Shown here: piece after piece, positions 18,360-27,256 of the stretch
How the letters are laid out: each line of letters opens with the position of its first letter
Numbering within the stretch: position 1 is the first letter of the stretch
From: an uncultured Archangium sp.
Lineage (GTDB): Bacteria > Myxococcota > Myxococcia > Myxococcales > Myxococcaceae
Direction of reading: 5' to 3'
Length of the DNA stretch: 64,000 nt
Assembly (NCBI GenBank): GCA_903905455.1
Contig: CAIVGN010000106.1
Location: 1 to 64,000 of the forward strand
Made by a program: the position numbers and the translations under genes
Notes under the pieces: generated by a model
What the model was told of the DNA's origin: nothing
The model's database searches: none
What the model saw: only the letters and a program-made list of their open reading frames with translations

Positions 18360-18983
18360 TCAGCCCGCGAAGGCCGCCTGCAACTGTCTGGCACGCGCCG
18401 CGATGTCCTCGGCCCGCAGGAGATCTCCCACCACCGCCGCGCCCCAGGCCCCTGCCCGCGCGACCTGCCCGATGGTCTGAAGCGTGATCCCCGCGATGCC
18501 CACCACCGGGAGCGGAGACGCCCGGGCGATCTCGGCGAAGACCTCGAGGCCCAGCGGCGCGTGGTCGACCGCCTTGGTGGTCGTCGAGAAGATCGGGCCC
18601 AGGCCCACGTGATCGGCGCCCTGCGCTTGCGCCCGACGAATGTCAGCCAGCGTCCGGGTGGTCGCGCCGATGTACGCCTGGGGCCCCAGCAGCCGCCTCG
18701 CCACGTCGACGGGGAGATCGCCAGCCCCCAGGTGCACGCCATGGGCGCCCCCTGCCAGCGCCAGGTCGACGCGATCATTGACGATCACCACCGTCGGACC
18801 CGCCAGCGCCACGACCTCCCGGATGATCCCCAGGGCCGCGCGATCCGGCGTCTGCTCGAGCCGCAGCTGGATCACGCCGATCTGCGCCGAAATGACCGCG
18901 CGCGCCTTGTCCACCACCGAGATTTCGGGGCGGACCGAGTCGTCGACCAACCCGTACAGGCCACGAGGGAGCTTGTGAGGCAT
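18360..18983 (-). CDS. thiE: thiamine-phosphate synthase
   Basis: Joins HMP pyrophosphate and thiazole phosphate to thiamine monophosphate. The TIM-barrel signatures are present: QLRLEQ, VIVNDRVDLAL, GVHLGAGDLP, IGATTRT, VGLGPIFSTTTK and the phosphate-binding VGIAGI and AVVGD stretches. Length 207 is normal. No other thiamine genes are adjacent and I see no TPP riboswitch before it. It is divergent from the small gene at 19042 with 58 bp between. Confidence 0.93.
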   Translation of the reverse strand: MPHKLPRGLYGLVDDSVRPEISVVDKARAVISAQIGVIQLRLEQTPDRAALGIIREVVALAGPTVVIVNDRVDLALAGGAHGVHLGAGDLPVDVARRLLGPQAYIGATTRTLADIRRAQAQGADHVGLGPIFSTTTKAVDHAPLGLEVFAEIARASPLPVVGIAGITLQTIGQVARAGAWGAAVVGDLLRAEDIAARARQLQAAFAG

Positions 18984-19041
18984 GGTTCGCTGCTATAAGC
19001 CCGCCGCGTCCGTATCCCCAAGTTCCCAAGGAGAAGTACCC

Positions 19042-19233
19042 GTGACCGATCTCGCCCCCCGCTACACCGACAAGCGCACCGTGGAACGCTACATTGGCTT
19101 CGGGCTCGTCGATGAGAAGGTCTTCGAGAAGCACCTCAAGAGCCTCCCGGACGTCGCCGCGAAGGGCGAGAAGCTCCAGGCCGAGGCCGACGAGTACATC
19201 CTCGACGAAGACCTCAACGAGGGCGCAGAGTAA
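19042..19233 (+). CDS. small conserved hypothetical protein (63 aa)
   Basis: A 63-residue acidic, helical soluble protein with a Lys/Glu-rich middle and the C-terminal tail EDLNEGAE. No known domain recognised. The start is GTG at 19042, supported by AAGGAG nine bases upstream. It is the first of three tightly packed genes (5 bp and 0 bp spacings). A TATAAG box at 18994-18999 may belong to its promoter, but no convincing -35 is seen. Confidence 0.75.
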   Translation: MTDLAPRYTDKRTVERYIGFGLVDEKVFEKHLKSLPDVAAKGEKLQAEADEYILDEDLNEGAE

Positions 19234-19238
19234 TTCCC

Positions 19239-19532
19239 ATGGCGGGCACGGCTGGCGAGAGCTTCACGATGGTGCCCGACGAGGGGCTGACCTTCAGCGC
19301 GTTCGTGCTGGGGTTGGCCTCCGCGGCGCTCATTCATCTCGGCGTTCACGAGAACCCGGAGACCGGGGTGCTCACCATCGATCTCGCCCTCGCCCGCCAG
19401 TCGATCGACGTGCTGTCCATGCTGCGCGAGAAAACGCGCGGCAACCTCTCGAGCGATGAAGACCAGCTCTTCGCCTCGATCCTCTCCGATCTCCAGTTGC
19501 GCTTCGTCGAGAAGAGCAACCCCAGGACCTGA
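19239..19532 (+). CDS. DUF1844 domain-containing protein
   Basis: A 97-residue protein of the DUF1844 family, recognisable by FSAFVLGLASAALIHLG, the central DLALARQSIDVLSMLREKT motif and the LFASILSDLQLRFVE end. The family is widespread in Myxococcota and related phyla, and its function is unknown. The stop codon at 19530-19532 is followed directly by the GTG start of the next gene, so translation is likely coupled. Confidence 0.88.
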   Translation: MAGTAGESFTMVPDEGLTFSAFVLGLASAALIHLGVHENPETGVLTIDLALARQSIDVLSMLREKTRGNLSSDEDQLFASILSDLQLRFVEKSNPRT

Positions 19533-20138
19533 GTGGCGCTGCCCGGGTCCTACCGCTGGGCGGTGACGTTGGCGGTGATCGTCGGATTCCAGGTCGCCCT
19601 CTCGGCGGGCTTCGACATCGACGAGGCGCTGCACGTCGACTCCCCGTCGTTGATGGGTGAGGAGACGGCCCTGGTCGGTACGGGCCTCACGCCCCAGGCG
19701 CAGCGGCAGGTGTGGCTCGCCAAGCGCTCCGGGTACCAGACCGCGGTCACGGGCATGTTGCCCTGGCGCCTGGTCAGCTCGGGGCTGCTCGCCGCAGGCG
19801 CGGGCCTCGTCTTCATCTTCGCCATGCGGCTGCGCCTCGCGGCAGAGGGCCGAGCACGGGCTGCCGAGCTGCTGGGCTTCGCGGCCATCGGCGCGGCCTT
19901 CTTGCGCTCGATCGACGGCGCCCAGAACCTGGTCATCGCGCGCACCGTGGCGACTGAGACCGGCCGGGTGTTGATCGCCGAGGGCATTCAAGACGCCCAA
20001 CTGGCGGCCAGCGCACTCTCCACGGCCAGCACGGTGATCAGCATCGCGTGGTCCCTGCTGATGGTCGCGATCTTCATGTCCCTGGCGGGCTACTTCCGCT
20101 CGGAGTCCCTGCGCGCGGCCCTCGGCAAGGAAGGCTGA
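19533..20138 (+). CDS. integral membrane protein of unknown function
   Basis: A 201-residue protein with four likely membrane segments: about 9-25 (AVTLAVIVGFQVALSAG), about 80-98 (LVSSGLLAAGAGLVFIF), about 110-125 (around LLGFAAIGAAF) and about 165-185 (STVISIAWSLLMVAIFM). No family recognised. The GTG start abuts the DUF1844 stop codon. It ends 12 bp from the convergent gene at 20151. Confidence 0.75.
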   Translation: MALPGSYRWAVTLAVIVGFQVALSAGFDIDEALHVDSPSLMGEETALVGTGLTPQAQRQVWLAKRSGYQTAVTGMLPWRLVSSGLLAAGAGLVFIFAMRLRLAAEGRARAAELLGFAAIGAAFLRSIDGAQNLVIARTVATETGRVLIAEGIQDAQLAASALSTASTVISIAWSLLMVAIFMSLAGYFRSESLRAALGKEG

Positions 20139-20150
20139 GCGTTCGGCGGT

Positions 20151-20792
20151 TCAGCGCGCTTCGAAGAGCTCGTGGCGTCGGAGGGCTTGAACCCGCTCCG
20201 GAAAGAGCTGCCACAACGGCTGCGGCTCCTGGGCACGGTTGAGTTCAATCAACGCGGAAGACTTGCGGGGAATGCGCAGGAGCTCGGCCCGATCGATGCC
20301 CAGCACGCGCGCCACGTAGCCCAGCGGCCACTTCTGCTGCAGCTTCTGGAAGGCCGCGTCGTCATCCTCGTCTTCGGGCAGCTCGGCGTCTTCGTAGCGC
20401 AGCATCTCGCCGCCGACCCGACGGCCGTTGGCGTAGGCGATCACCTGCTCCACTTCGTCGGGATCGAAGGCGTACGCGTGCACCGTCACCCGCAGGTGCT
20501 CCGAGAGCCGCCGCGCCAACGCGTGGTGCGTGAGGTACCAGCGAGCCCCCTGCCGGCCGTAGCTGAAGGGTGCGTCCCACGCGAAGCGCGCGATCCGCGG
20601 CCCTCCCAGGACCGTCACCAGGAGCCCAGCGTCATCTGTCGACTGCCCGTCTTCCTCGAGTGACAGGCGGGCAATGTGCTGCAGCCACGCCGCGTCGACA
20701 TCCGAGTACTGGCAGAGATACCCGCCGTGTGATTCCAAGAGAGGTCCCCCCAAGGGCCTTTGCTGCGTGTGCGACCGACGCCGAGGCGCCAT
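20151..20792 (-). CDS. conserved hypothetical protein
   Basis: About 213 residues, soluble, with no signal peptide or membrane segment and an acidic stretch near the middle (ELPEDEDDDAAF). No family recognised. The start is uncertain: ATG 20792 gives a basic N-terminus (MAPRRRSH), while an in-frame ATG at 20825 and GTG at 20840 would add 11 or 16 residues. It is divergent from clpB and convergent with the membrane protein at 19533. Confidence 0.6.
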   Translation of the reverse strand: MAPRRRSHTQQRPLGGPLLESHGGYLCQYSDVDAAWLQHIARLSLEEDGQSTDDAGLLVTVLGGPRIARFAWDAPFSYGRQGARWYLTHHALARRLSEHLRVTVHAYAFDPDEVEQVIAYANGRRVGGEMLRYEDAELPEDEDDDAAFQKLQQKWPLGYVARVLGIDRAELLRIPRKSSALIELNRAQEPQPLWQLFPERVQALRRHELFEAR

Positions 20793-20929
20793 TACATCAG
20801 CCCCGCTCACATCACAATCACGCATCGCGCGGAACCCCACGGATTCGCTTGGATTTAATGACGCGCCGCGCCGTCAGTCGTTTTGCTTATGGAGGCCATG
20901 GGCTCTCTCTGCCGCGGGCCACGGGTTGC

Positions 20930-20944
20930 GTCGAAGGCTTCGAC
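20930..20944 (+). promoter_or_regulatory. perfect inverted repeat upstream of clpB
   Basis: GTCGAAG and CTTCGAC flank a single G, 16 bases before the clpB ATG. It could be an operator or an mRNA hairpin covering the start. It is not a CIRCE element, and I see no clear sigma-32 promoter nearby. Confidence 0.4.
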
Positions 20945-20960
20945 CCTTAGCTTCAGCGGC

Positions 20961-23555
20961 ATGCGGATCGACAAGTTCACGCTCAAGGCGCAGGAAGCAA
21001 TCCAAGAAGGCCAATCGCTCGCCCGTCGCGCGAACCACGGTAGCTACGAACCAGAGCACTTGTTGCGTGCCCTGCTCGACCAGCAGGACGGCGTCGTCGT
21101 CCCCATGCTCCAGAAGATCGGCGCCGACGCGCGGCTCATCGGCCAGCGGGTCGACGAGAGCTTGTCCCGCTTCGCGGTGATGAAGGGCGCGAGCCCCTCT
21201 CTCTCGAACCGCCTGGTGCAGCTGCTCGACCGCGCTGAAGACGACGCCAAGGCGCTCAAGGACGAGTTCACGAGCTCCGAGCACGTGCTGCTCGCCTTCA
21301 CCCAGGACAAGGGCACCGCCGGCGAGCTGCTCAAGAGTTCGGGCGTCACCAAGGAGCGCATCGGCGCGGCCATCAAGGACCTGCGCGGCAGCTCCCGCGT
21401 CACCAGCCAGGACGCCGAGGGCACCTACCGCGCGCTCGAAAAGTACGGCAAGGACCTCACCGAGTTGGCGCGGGCAGGCAAGCTCGACCCGGTCATCGGC
21501 CGCGACGAGGAGATCCGTCGCACCATCCAGGTGCTGTCCCGCCGCACCAAGAACAACCCGGTGTTGATCGGCGAACCCGGCGTCGGCAAGACCGCCATCG
21601 CCGAGGGCCTCGCGCGCCGCATCATCGACGGTGACGTACCCGAGGGCCTCAAGCGCAAGCGCCTCGTCTCCCTCGACCTCGGCGCCCTGGTCGCCGGCGC
21701 GAAGTTCCGCGGCGAGTTCGAAGAGCGCCTCAAGGCCGTGCTCAAGGAAGTCGCTGACGCCAACGGCGAGGTCGTGCTCTTCATCGACGAACTGCACACG
21801 GTCGTCGGCGCGGGCAAGGCCGAGGGATCGATGGACGCAGGCAACATGCTCAAGCCCGCGCTGGCCCGCGGCGAACTGCACTGCATCGGCGCCACCACCC
21901 TCGACGAGTACCGCAAGCACATCGAGAAGGACGCCGCCCTCGAGCGCCGCTTCCAACCGGTGCTGGTCGGTGAGCCCACGGTGGCCGATACCATTTCGAT
22001 CTTGCGCGGCCTCAAGGAGCGCTACGAGGTGCACCACGGCGTGCGCATCCAGGACTCGGCGCTGGTCGCCGCGGCGACGCTCTCGAACCGGTACATCAGC
22101 GACCGTTTCCTGCCCGACAAGGCGATCGATCTCGTCGACGAGGCCGCGTCCCGGCTGCGCATCGAGATCGACTCCATGCCCACCGAGGTCGACGAGGTGC
22201 GTCGCAAGAAGATGCAACTCGAGATCGAGCGCGAGGGGCTCAGGAAGGAGACCGACGTGCACTCCCGCGAGCGCCTGGCGGTCATCGAGAAGGAGATCAG
22301 CCAGCTCTCCGAGCAGTTCTCCACCATGAAGGCCCAGTGGGACTCGGAGAAGCAGGCCATCGCCGCCATCCGGGTGGTGAAGGAAAAGGTCGACGTCGCC
22401 CGCAATGACCAGGTCGCCGCCGAGCGCCGGGGCGATCTCAACAAGGCCGCGGAGATCAAGTTCGGGCAACTCCCCTCGCTCGAGAAGGAACAGGGCCAGT
22501 TGCAGGCCCGGCTCGCCGAGATGCAGCTGCGCCAGAAGTTCCTCAAGGAAGAGGTCGACGCCGAAGACATCGCCGAGGTCGTCGGCAAGTGGACGGGCAT
22601 TCCCGTCTCCAAGCTGCTCGAGAGCGAGCTGCAGAAGCTGGTGAAGATGGAGGAGCGCCTCGGCCTGCGCGTCATCGGCCAGCGCACCGCCCTCGAGGCC
22701 GTGTCGAACGCCGTGCGCCGCGCCCGCTCGGGCCTGCAGGACCCCAACCGCCCGATCGGCTCGTTCATCTTCCTCGGGCCCACCGGCGTCGGGAAGACCG
22801 AGACCGCGAAGGCGCTCGCCGAGTTCATGTTCGACTCGGACACCGCGATCGTGCGCATCGACATGTCCGAGTACATGGAGAAGCACGCCGTCTCGCGGCT
22901 CATCGGCGCGCCCCCCGGCTACGTGGGCTACGACGAGGGCGGCCAGCTCACCGAGACCGTCCGCCGGCGCCCCTACTCGGTGGTGCTCTTCGACGAGATC
23001 GAGAAGGCCCACCCCGACGTGTTCAACGTGCTCCTCCAGATCCTCGACGAGGGGCGGTTGACCGATGGCCAGGGTCGCACCGTCGACTTCAAGAACACGG
23101 TCTTGATCATGACCTCGAACATCGGCTCGCAGGCGCTGCAGGAAGGCGTCGCAGAGAAGAAGGAAATCGACGCCCAGACCCGACGCGCGGTCATGGACCA
23201 GCTCAAGCAGCACTTCCGCCCGGAGTTCCTCAACCGCGTCGACGAGATCGTGATCTTCGAGCCCCTGCGCCAGAGCGACATCGCGCACGTGGTCGATCTC
23301 CAGATGGGACGGCTACAGAAGCTCGCCGCCGACAAGCGGCTCACGCTCGAGCTGACCCCGAAGGGCCGCGAGTTCCTCGCCGCCGAGGGCTACGACCCGA
23401 TGTACGGCGCGCGGCCCCTGAAGCGGGCCATCCAGAAGCACGTGCAAGACCCGCTGGCGCTCAAGATCCTCTCGGGCGAGTTCGTCCCGGGAGACCACGT
23501 GAAGATCGACGCGGGCCCTGCCGGCATCCAGCTCTCGGTCACCCCGAGAGCCTGA
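20961..23555 (+). CDS. clpB: ATP-dependent disaggregase ClpB
   Basis: Hsp104-family AAA+ hexamer that pulls proteins out of aggregates together with DnaK/DnaJ. The N-terminal domain begins [14 protein letters not shown]. The first nucleotide-binding domain has Walker A GEPGVGKT (about 204-211). The coiled-coil middle domain spans about 410-530. The second nucleotide-binding domain has GPTGVGKT (about 607-614). The aromatic pore motif is GYVG, in [12 protein letters not shown]. At 864 residues it is full length. ATG 20961 matches the family start; an upstream in-frame ATG at 20883 does not. It ends 6 bp before the convergent kinase gene. Confidence 0.98.
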   Translation: MRIDKFTLKAQEAIQEGQSLARRANHGSYEPEHLLRALLDQQDGVVVPMLQKIGADARLIGQRVDESLSRFAVMKGASPSLSNRLVQLLDRAEDDAKALKDEFTSSEHVLLAFTQDKGTAGELLKSSGVTKERIGAAIKDLRGSSRVTSQDAEGTYRALEKYGKDLTELARAGKLDPVIGRDEEIRRTIQVLSRRTKNNPVLIGEPGVGKTAIAEGLARRIIDGDVPEGLKRKRLVSLDLGALVAGAKFRGEFEERLKAVLKEVADANGEVVLFIDELHTVVGAGKAEGSMDAGNMLKPALARGELHCIGATTLDEYRKHIEKDAALERRFQPVLVGEPTVADTISILRGLKERYEVHHGVRIQDSALVAAATLSNRYISDRFLPDKAIDLVDEAASRLRIEIDSMPTEVDEVRRKKMQLEIEREGLRKETDVHSRERLAVIEKEISQLSEQFSTMKAQWDSEKQAIAAIRVVKEKVDVARNDQVAAERRGDLNKAAEIKFGQLPSLEKEQGQLQARLAEMQLRQKFLKEEVDAEDIAEVVGKWTGIPVSKLLESELQKLVKMEERLGLRVIGQRTALEAVSNAVRRARSGLQDPNRPIGSFIFLGPTGVGKTETAKALAEFMFDSDTAIVRIDMSEYMEKHAVSRLIGAPPGYVGYDEGGQLTETVRRRPYSVVLFDEIEKAHPDVFNVLLQILDEGRLTDGQGRTVDFKNTVLIMTSNIGSQALQEGVAEKKEIDAQTRRAVMDQLKQHFRPEFLNRVDEIVIFEPLRQSDIAHVVDLQMGRLQKLAADKRLTLELTPKGREFLAAEGYDPMYGARPLKRAIQKHVQDPLALKILSGEFVPGDHVKIDAGPAGIQLSVTPRA

Positions 23556-23561
23556 GGGGCC

Positions 23562-24629
23562 CTACTCGAGCCAGGTGCGCAGCAGGGGGTGCGCGGTCAC
23601 TTCGCCTTGCAGTCCGCGGTCAGGCTTGATCGCGAAGGCGTGGATGCCGCGCGCCGCGTAAGCCTCGAGCAGCGCGCGCTGCGCTGACTCGTCAGGGGCG
23701 CAGAGCACCGCCCCGTCACCGCCCCCTGCCCCGCTCTGCTTCCCGGTGCACGAGAAGGTGCGCGCCAGGCCCAAGAGCCGCTCGAGCCCCTCGCTCTTCG
23801 TGACGCCCAGCTCCCACAATAGCGCCTGCAGTTCTTCGCTCGCCGAGGTCACGGCGGCGAAGTCGTTGCGCAGCAGGCCGTTCTCCAGCGTGTCGCTGGC
23901 CCCATCGGATCGCGCGACGAAGCGCGCCTTCGCCTCGGCGCTCAACTGCTGCTCGACGCTCTTCACCAGCCCCGTGGTGGACGCGCTCTGTCCGCTGAAG
24001 GCGAAGATCATCGGGAACACCGGGTCGCCCATGCGCGCCAACTCCACGGCCGGTGACTGGTCGAGGGCCGCCACCAGGCCGCCGCGCGACGCCCGGGTCA
24101 GCAGCCCCGAGACCTCGTAGCGCCGGTACCGCACCACGCCGCCCGCGAACGAGGCCGCGACGTCGCCCCCGCTCCCCTTGCCACCCTGCGCGTCGGCGTG
24201 GGCCAGCAGCGCGAGTTTCAGGCTGTCGAAGGTGCCACCCAGCGCCACCCGCGAAGCCTCGGCCGCCAACACCGTGGCCCGGGCGCTGCTGCCCAGCCCG
24301 AGCTTGAGGCCGCCGACGGTCGGGGAACTCTCGAAGGCCACCGAGAAACCCGGGCCCTCGGTGCCCACGATGCGCAGCGCGAGATCGATGGTGGTGGCCA
24401 CGAAGCGGAACTCCGGGGGCACCTCCCCCTCCCAGCGGACGCCCGCCGGGGTCGCCGTGCCCGAGAGCCGGCCCTCGGCGAGCACGATGTCCACCCGGCG
24501 ATCGACGCGCGGCCGCACCAGCACGCTCACCCGCGGCCCCACGCCCAGGATCCGCGCCACGCCGCCCCACAGCACCGCGTACTCCCCCGAGAGGAACAGC
24601 TTTCCCGGGGCCGAGAGCGTTCGATCCAC
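23562..24629 (-). CDS. GHMP kinase, probable phosphomevalonate kinase
   Basis: A 355-residue GHMP-superfamily kinase. The N-terminal motif SAPGKLFLSGEYAVL, the ATP-binding GLGSSA (111-116), KGSGGDVA and the C-terminal SGAGGGD match phosphomevalonate kinase better than mevalonate kinase or diphosphomevalonate decarboxylase. It would make 5-diphosphomevalonate for isoprenoids; myxobacteria are known to use the mevalonate route. No other mevalonate gene is in the window. It starts 6 bp after psuG stops, so it is the last gene of the minus-strand operon. Confidence 0.85.
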   Translation of the reverse strand: MDRTLSAPGKLFLSGEYAVLWGGVARILGVGPRVSVLVRPRVDRRVDIVLAEGRLSGTATPAGVRWEGEVPPEFRFVATTIDLALRIVGTEGPGFSVAFESSPTVGGLKLGLGSSARATVLAAEASRVALGGTFDSLKLALLAHADAQGGKGSGGDVAASFAGGVVRYRRYEVSGLLTRASRGGLVAALDQSPAVELARMGDPVFPMIFAFSGQSASTTGLVKSVEQQLSAEAKARFVARSDGASDTLENGLLRNDFAAVTSASEELQALLWELGVTKSEGLERLLGLARTFSCTGKQSGAGGGDGAVLCAPDESAQRALLEAYAARGIHAFAIKPDRGLQGEVTAHPLLRTWLE

Positions 24630-24635
24630 GGGCGG

Positions 24636-25538
24636 CTACTTCCAGCCGAACGCGACCGCGATCTTCGCCGCGTAGCGCGCGTTGTTCTCGAGCAGCGCGA
24701 GGTTGGCCACCAGGGTCTTGCCCTTGGTGCGCGCCACCATCTCACCCAGCAGGAACGGGGTGACCGCCTTGCCCTCGATCTTCTTCTTCTTCGCCAGCGC
24801 CAGCGCGGCCTTGAGGTGCTTCTCGACGTCGGCGCGCTTGAGCGAGGTCTTCGCCGGGGGCGGGAGCGCGAAGATCATGCCCCCCTGGTGCAGGTCGCGC
24901 CGCGCGCGGATCATCTCGGCCGCCTCGAGCGCCTCGTCGATGCGGTGCTCGACGAAGAGCCCCGTCTCGCGGCTGTAGAAGCCGGGCAACTCGTTGGTCC
25001 CCACGCCTACCACCGGGACCCCGAGCGTCTCGAGCAGTTCGAGCGTGCGCGGCAGGTCGAGCACCGACTTCGCGCCCGCACAGACCACCGCCACCGGCCA
25101 GCGGGAGATCGCCGGGAGGTCCTGCGAGATGTCCATGTGATCTTCGACGCCACGGTGCACCCCGCCCAGGCCTCCGGTGGCGAACACGTGAATGCCGGCC
25201 GCTGCGGCCATCTCGCAGGTCGCGCTGACCGTGGTACCTCCGGTCGCCTTGCGGGCCACGGCGATCGCCAGGTCGCGAGAGCCGATCTTCATCAGCCCCT
25301 GGCCCGTCGACAGTCGCAGGGTCTGCGCCTCGTCGAGCCCGACGTGAAGCTGGCCGTCGATCACCGCCATGGGCGCCGGAACGGCTCCCTCTTCACGCAC
25401 CGCCGCCTCGCAGCGCTTCGCCGCCTCGAGGTTGTGGGGGTACGGGAGCCCCTGCGCAAGGACTGACGTCTCCAGGGCTACCAGGGGCTTCAAGGTGCGC
25501 CGTGCTGCCGCGACCTCCGCCGAATACACGAGCTTCAC
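24636..25538 (-). CDS. psuG: pseudouridine-5'-phosphate glycosidase
   Basis: Splits pseudouridine 5'-phosphate to uracil and ribose 5-phosphate. The family is recognised from ALETSVLAQGLPYP at the N-terminus, KIGSRDLA, TTVSATCEMAAAAGI with VFATGGLGGVHRG, VCAGAKSVLDL, and the C-terminal TPFLLGEM. It has 300 residues, close to E. coli PsuG. The GTG start at 25538 overlaps the stop of the FHA regulator gene (GTGA), so translation is coupled. The usual partner, pseudouridine kinase (psuK), is not adjacent. Confidence 0.93.
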   Translation of the reverse strand: MKLVYSAEVAAARRTLKPLVALETSVLAQGLPYPHNLEAAKRCEAAVREEGAVPAPMAVIDGQLHVGLDEAQTLRLSTGQGLMKIGSRDLAIAVARKATGGTTVSATCEMAAAAGIHVFATGGLGGVHRGVEDHMDISQDLPAISRWPVAVVCAGAKSVLDLPRTLELLETLGVPVVGVGTNELPGFYSRETGLFVEHRIDEALEAAEMIRARRDLHQGGMIFALPPPAKTSLKRADVEKHLKAALALAKKKKIEGKAVTPFLLGEMVARTKGKTLVANLALLENNARYAAKIAVAFGWK

Positions 25539-27241
25539 GAACGCCTCTTCTCGACCACGAGGTTGAACTCTTCGATCTTCTTGTCCAGCGTCGGCCGGCT
25601 GATGCCCAGCGCCGCCGCTGCCCGGATCTTCTTTCCGTTGGCCTGGCGCAGGGCCTCGCTGATCGCGTCGCGCTCGAGCCGGGAGATGCGCTCGGCGAGC
25701 GTCTGGGGGGCCTGCTCGGCGGTGCCCCCGCCCTGGATCTCCGGCGGCAGGTGCAGCGCCGTCACCTCCGCGCCCCCGTACAGCAGCGAGAGCCGCTCGG
25801 CGACCAGCCGCAGCTCCTCGACGTTGCCCGGCCAGTGGTGATCGCCCAGCAACCGCTTGGCGTCGGGCGAGAGACTCGGCGGCTCCTTGCGGTGGGTGCG
25901 GGTCAACTCCGAGCAGAACCACTCGAAGAGCTGCGCCACGTCGGGCTTTCGCTCGCGCAGCGGCAGGGTCTCGAGCTCGACGCCGGCCAGCGCGCGCGCC
26001 AACTCGACCTCGAGTTCGCCGCGCGCCTGCATCGCCTCGAGCGAGGCCCGGGCCGTGACCATCACGCGCACGTCGACCTGCTCTTCGCCTCCCTGGCGCG
26101 CCGGGGCGACCTTCTTCGCGATGAGCCGCGCCAGCCGCTCTGCGATGTGCCGGGGCAACGACTCGAGGCTCAGCAGCAGCAGCGAGCCTCCATCGGCCTT
26201 GAGCAACGCCGACGACTGCGGCGGCACGCCCGGGGCGCTGGTGCGGCCAAAGAGCGACTCCTCGGTCTCCACCGCCGCGCGTCGGCAATCGACGACGATG
26301 AACGGCCCGAGCGCCCGTGACGAGCGGCTGTGAATGTACCGCGCGGTCTGGGTACGGCCCGAGCCGATCTCCCCGTGCAACACCACGGTGTCCTGCCCCA
26401 GCGCCGCGCGTCGCGCCGCCTCGACCGTCTTGCGGAACTGGCGGCTGCTCCCGATCAACGACACCGACGGCGCCGAGCCGTCCTGCCGGCCGCGAATGGA
26501 GGTCACCGCTTCGCCGGCGAGCCGGCCGAGCGCGGCGATGGTGCGCTGTTCTTCTTCTCCGAAGGGCTCCGGCCGCTCCGCGTAGAGGATGCCGAACGGC
26601 GCCCCGCCCGACGCGATCAACGGCGCACAGAGCAGGCCCTTGACCCGGCCGGCCTCCTTTCGCTCGAGCGCCCCGCGCACCAGCGAGCGCGGCACCTCGA
26701 CCGACTCGGCGCCCACCACCGCGGCCGTCATCAGGCCCTCGGTGCCACCGAGCAGCGCGGCGGCCTTCTCGGCGTGCACGCTGCGCCCCAGCTCCTCGGC
26801 CGCGCGGCGCAGCACCATGGCCTCGCTGGTCGCCGAGATCAGCGCCACGCCCGCGTGGTACAGCCCGGCGACCGCCCCCACCGCAGGGATCAACTCCTCG
26901 ACGGGGCTGGTGTGTAGCTCGCCGCCAGCCTCGCGATCGGACAGCGAAGCGCGTGCGGTCGGCTCGAAGAGAATCGTGGAGTCGCCGACCTGCAGCCGAT
27001 CGCCCGGCAACAGCACCAGCTCGGCCTCGAGCTTCTCGCCGTTGACCTGGGTGCCGTTTCGCGAACCGAGGTCAGAGACCTTGGCCTGGCCGTCCTCGAT
27101 GACCAGCCGCACGTGGCGACGCGAGACCTTCGCGTCTTCGAGCGAGATGGTGCACGACGGGCTGCGCCCGATGAAGACCTCGCCCTGCACTTCGTGCCGA
27201 CGCCCTGCCTGTGGCCCGGTGAGCAACAACAGCGCTGCCAT
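25535..27241 (-). CDS. FHA-GAF regulator with degenerate sigma-54-activator AAA+ domain and Fis-type HTH
   Basis: A 568-residue protein. The FHA domain (about 21-85) has GRSPSC, SRRH and RNGT, the phosphothreonine-binding residues. A GAF-like domain follows (about 125-255). The AAA+ region (about 265-485) looks like an enhancer-binding protein but is broken: Walker A reads GEIGSGRT (Lys to Arg), GAFTGA is absent, the Walker B acidic pair is lost (GGSLLLLSLE), and the FREDLYYR arginine-finger motif is missing. WPGNVEELR and a C-terminal Fis-type HTH (about 525-568) are intact. It probably binds DNA and phosphoproteins without ATP hydrolysis or sigma-54 remodelling. It is coupled to psuG. Confidence 0.88.
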   Translation of the reverse strand: MAALLLLTGPQAGRRHEVQGEVFIGRSPSCTISLEDAKVSRRHVRLVIEDGQAKVSDLGSRNGTQVNGEKLEAELVLLPGDRLQVGDSTILFEPTARASLSDREAGGELHTSPVEELIPAVGAVAGLYHAGVALISATSEAMVLRRAAEELGRSVHAEKAAALLGGTEGLMTAAVVGAESVEVPRSLVRGALERKEAGRVKGLLCAPLIASGGAPFGILYAERPEPFGEEEQRTIAALGRLAGEAVTSIRGRQDGSAPSVSLIGSSRQFRKTVEAARRAALGQDTVVLHGEIGSGRTQTARYIHSRSSRALGPFIVVDCRRAAVETEESLFGRTSAPGVPPQSSALLKADGGSLLLLSLESLPRHIAERLARLIAKKVAPARQGGEEQVDVRVMVTARASLEAMQARGELEVELARALAGVELETLPLRERKPDVAQLFEWFCSELTRTHRKEPPSLSPDAKRLLGDHHWPGNVEELRLVAERLSLLYGGAEVTALHLPPEIQGGGTAEQAPQTLAERISRLERDAISEALRQANGKKIRAAAALGISRPTLDKKIEEFNLVVEKRRS

Positions 27242-27256
27242 CTGTCATCTCCCCCG

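Noticed and set aside
20841-20960. CIRCE element or sigma-32 promoter before clpB
   Set aside because: No TTAGCACTC/GAGTGCTAA repeat and no CTTGAA-N13-CCCCAT-like pair at a usable spacing.
20874-23288. 804-codon open frame on the minus strand
   Set aside because: Shadow of clpB with Leu/Asp/His-rich translation and no family pattern.
24636-26288. 550-codon frame suggesting a psuG fusion with an N-terminal domain
   Set aside because: The part upstream of 25538 is an Arg/Ala-rich out-of-frame reading of the FHA regulator. psuG has its own GTG start overlapping the regulator stop.
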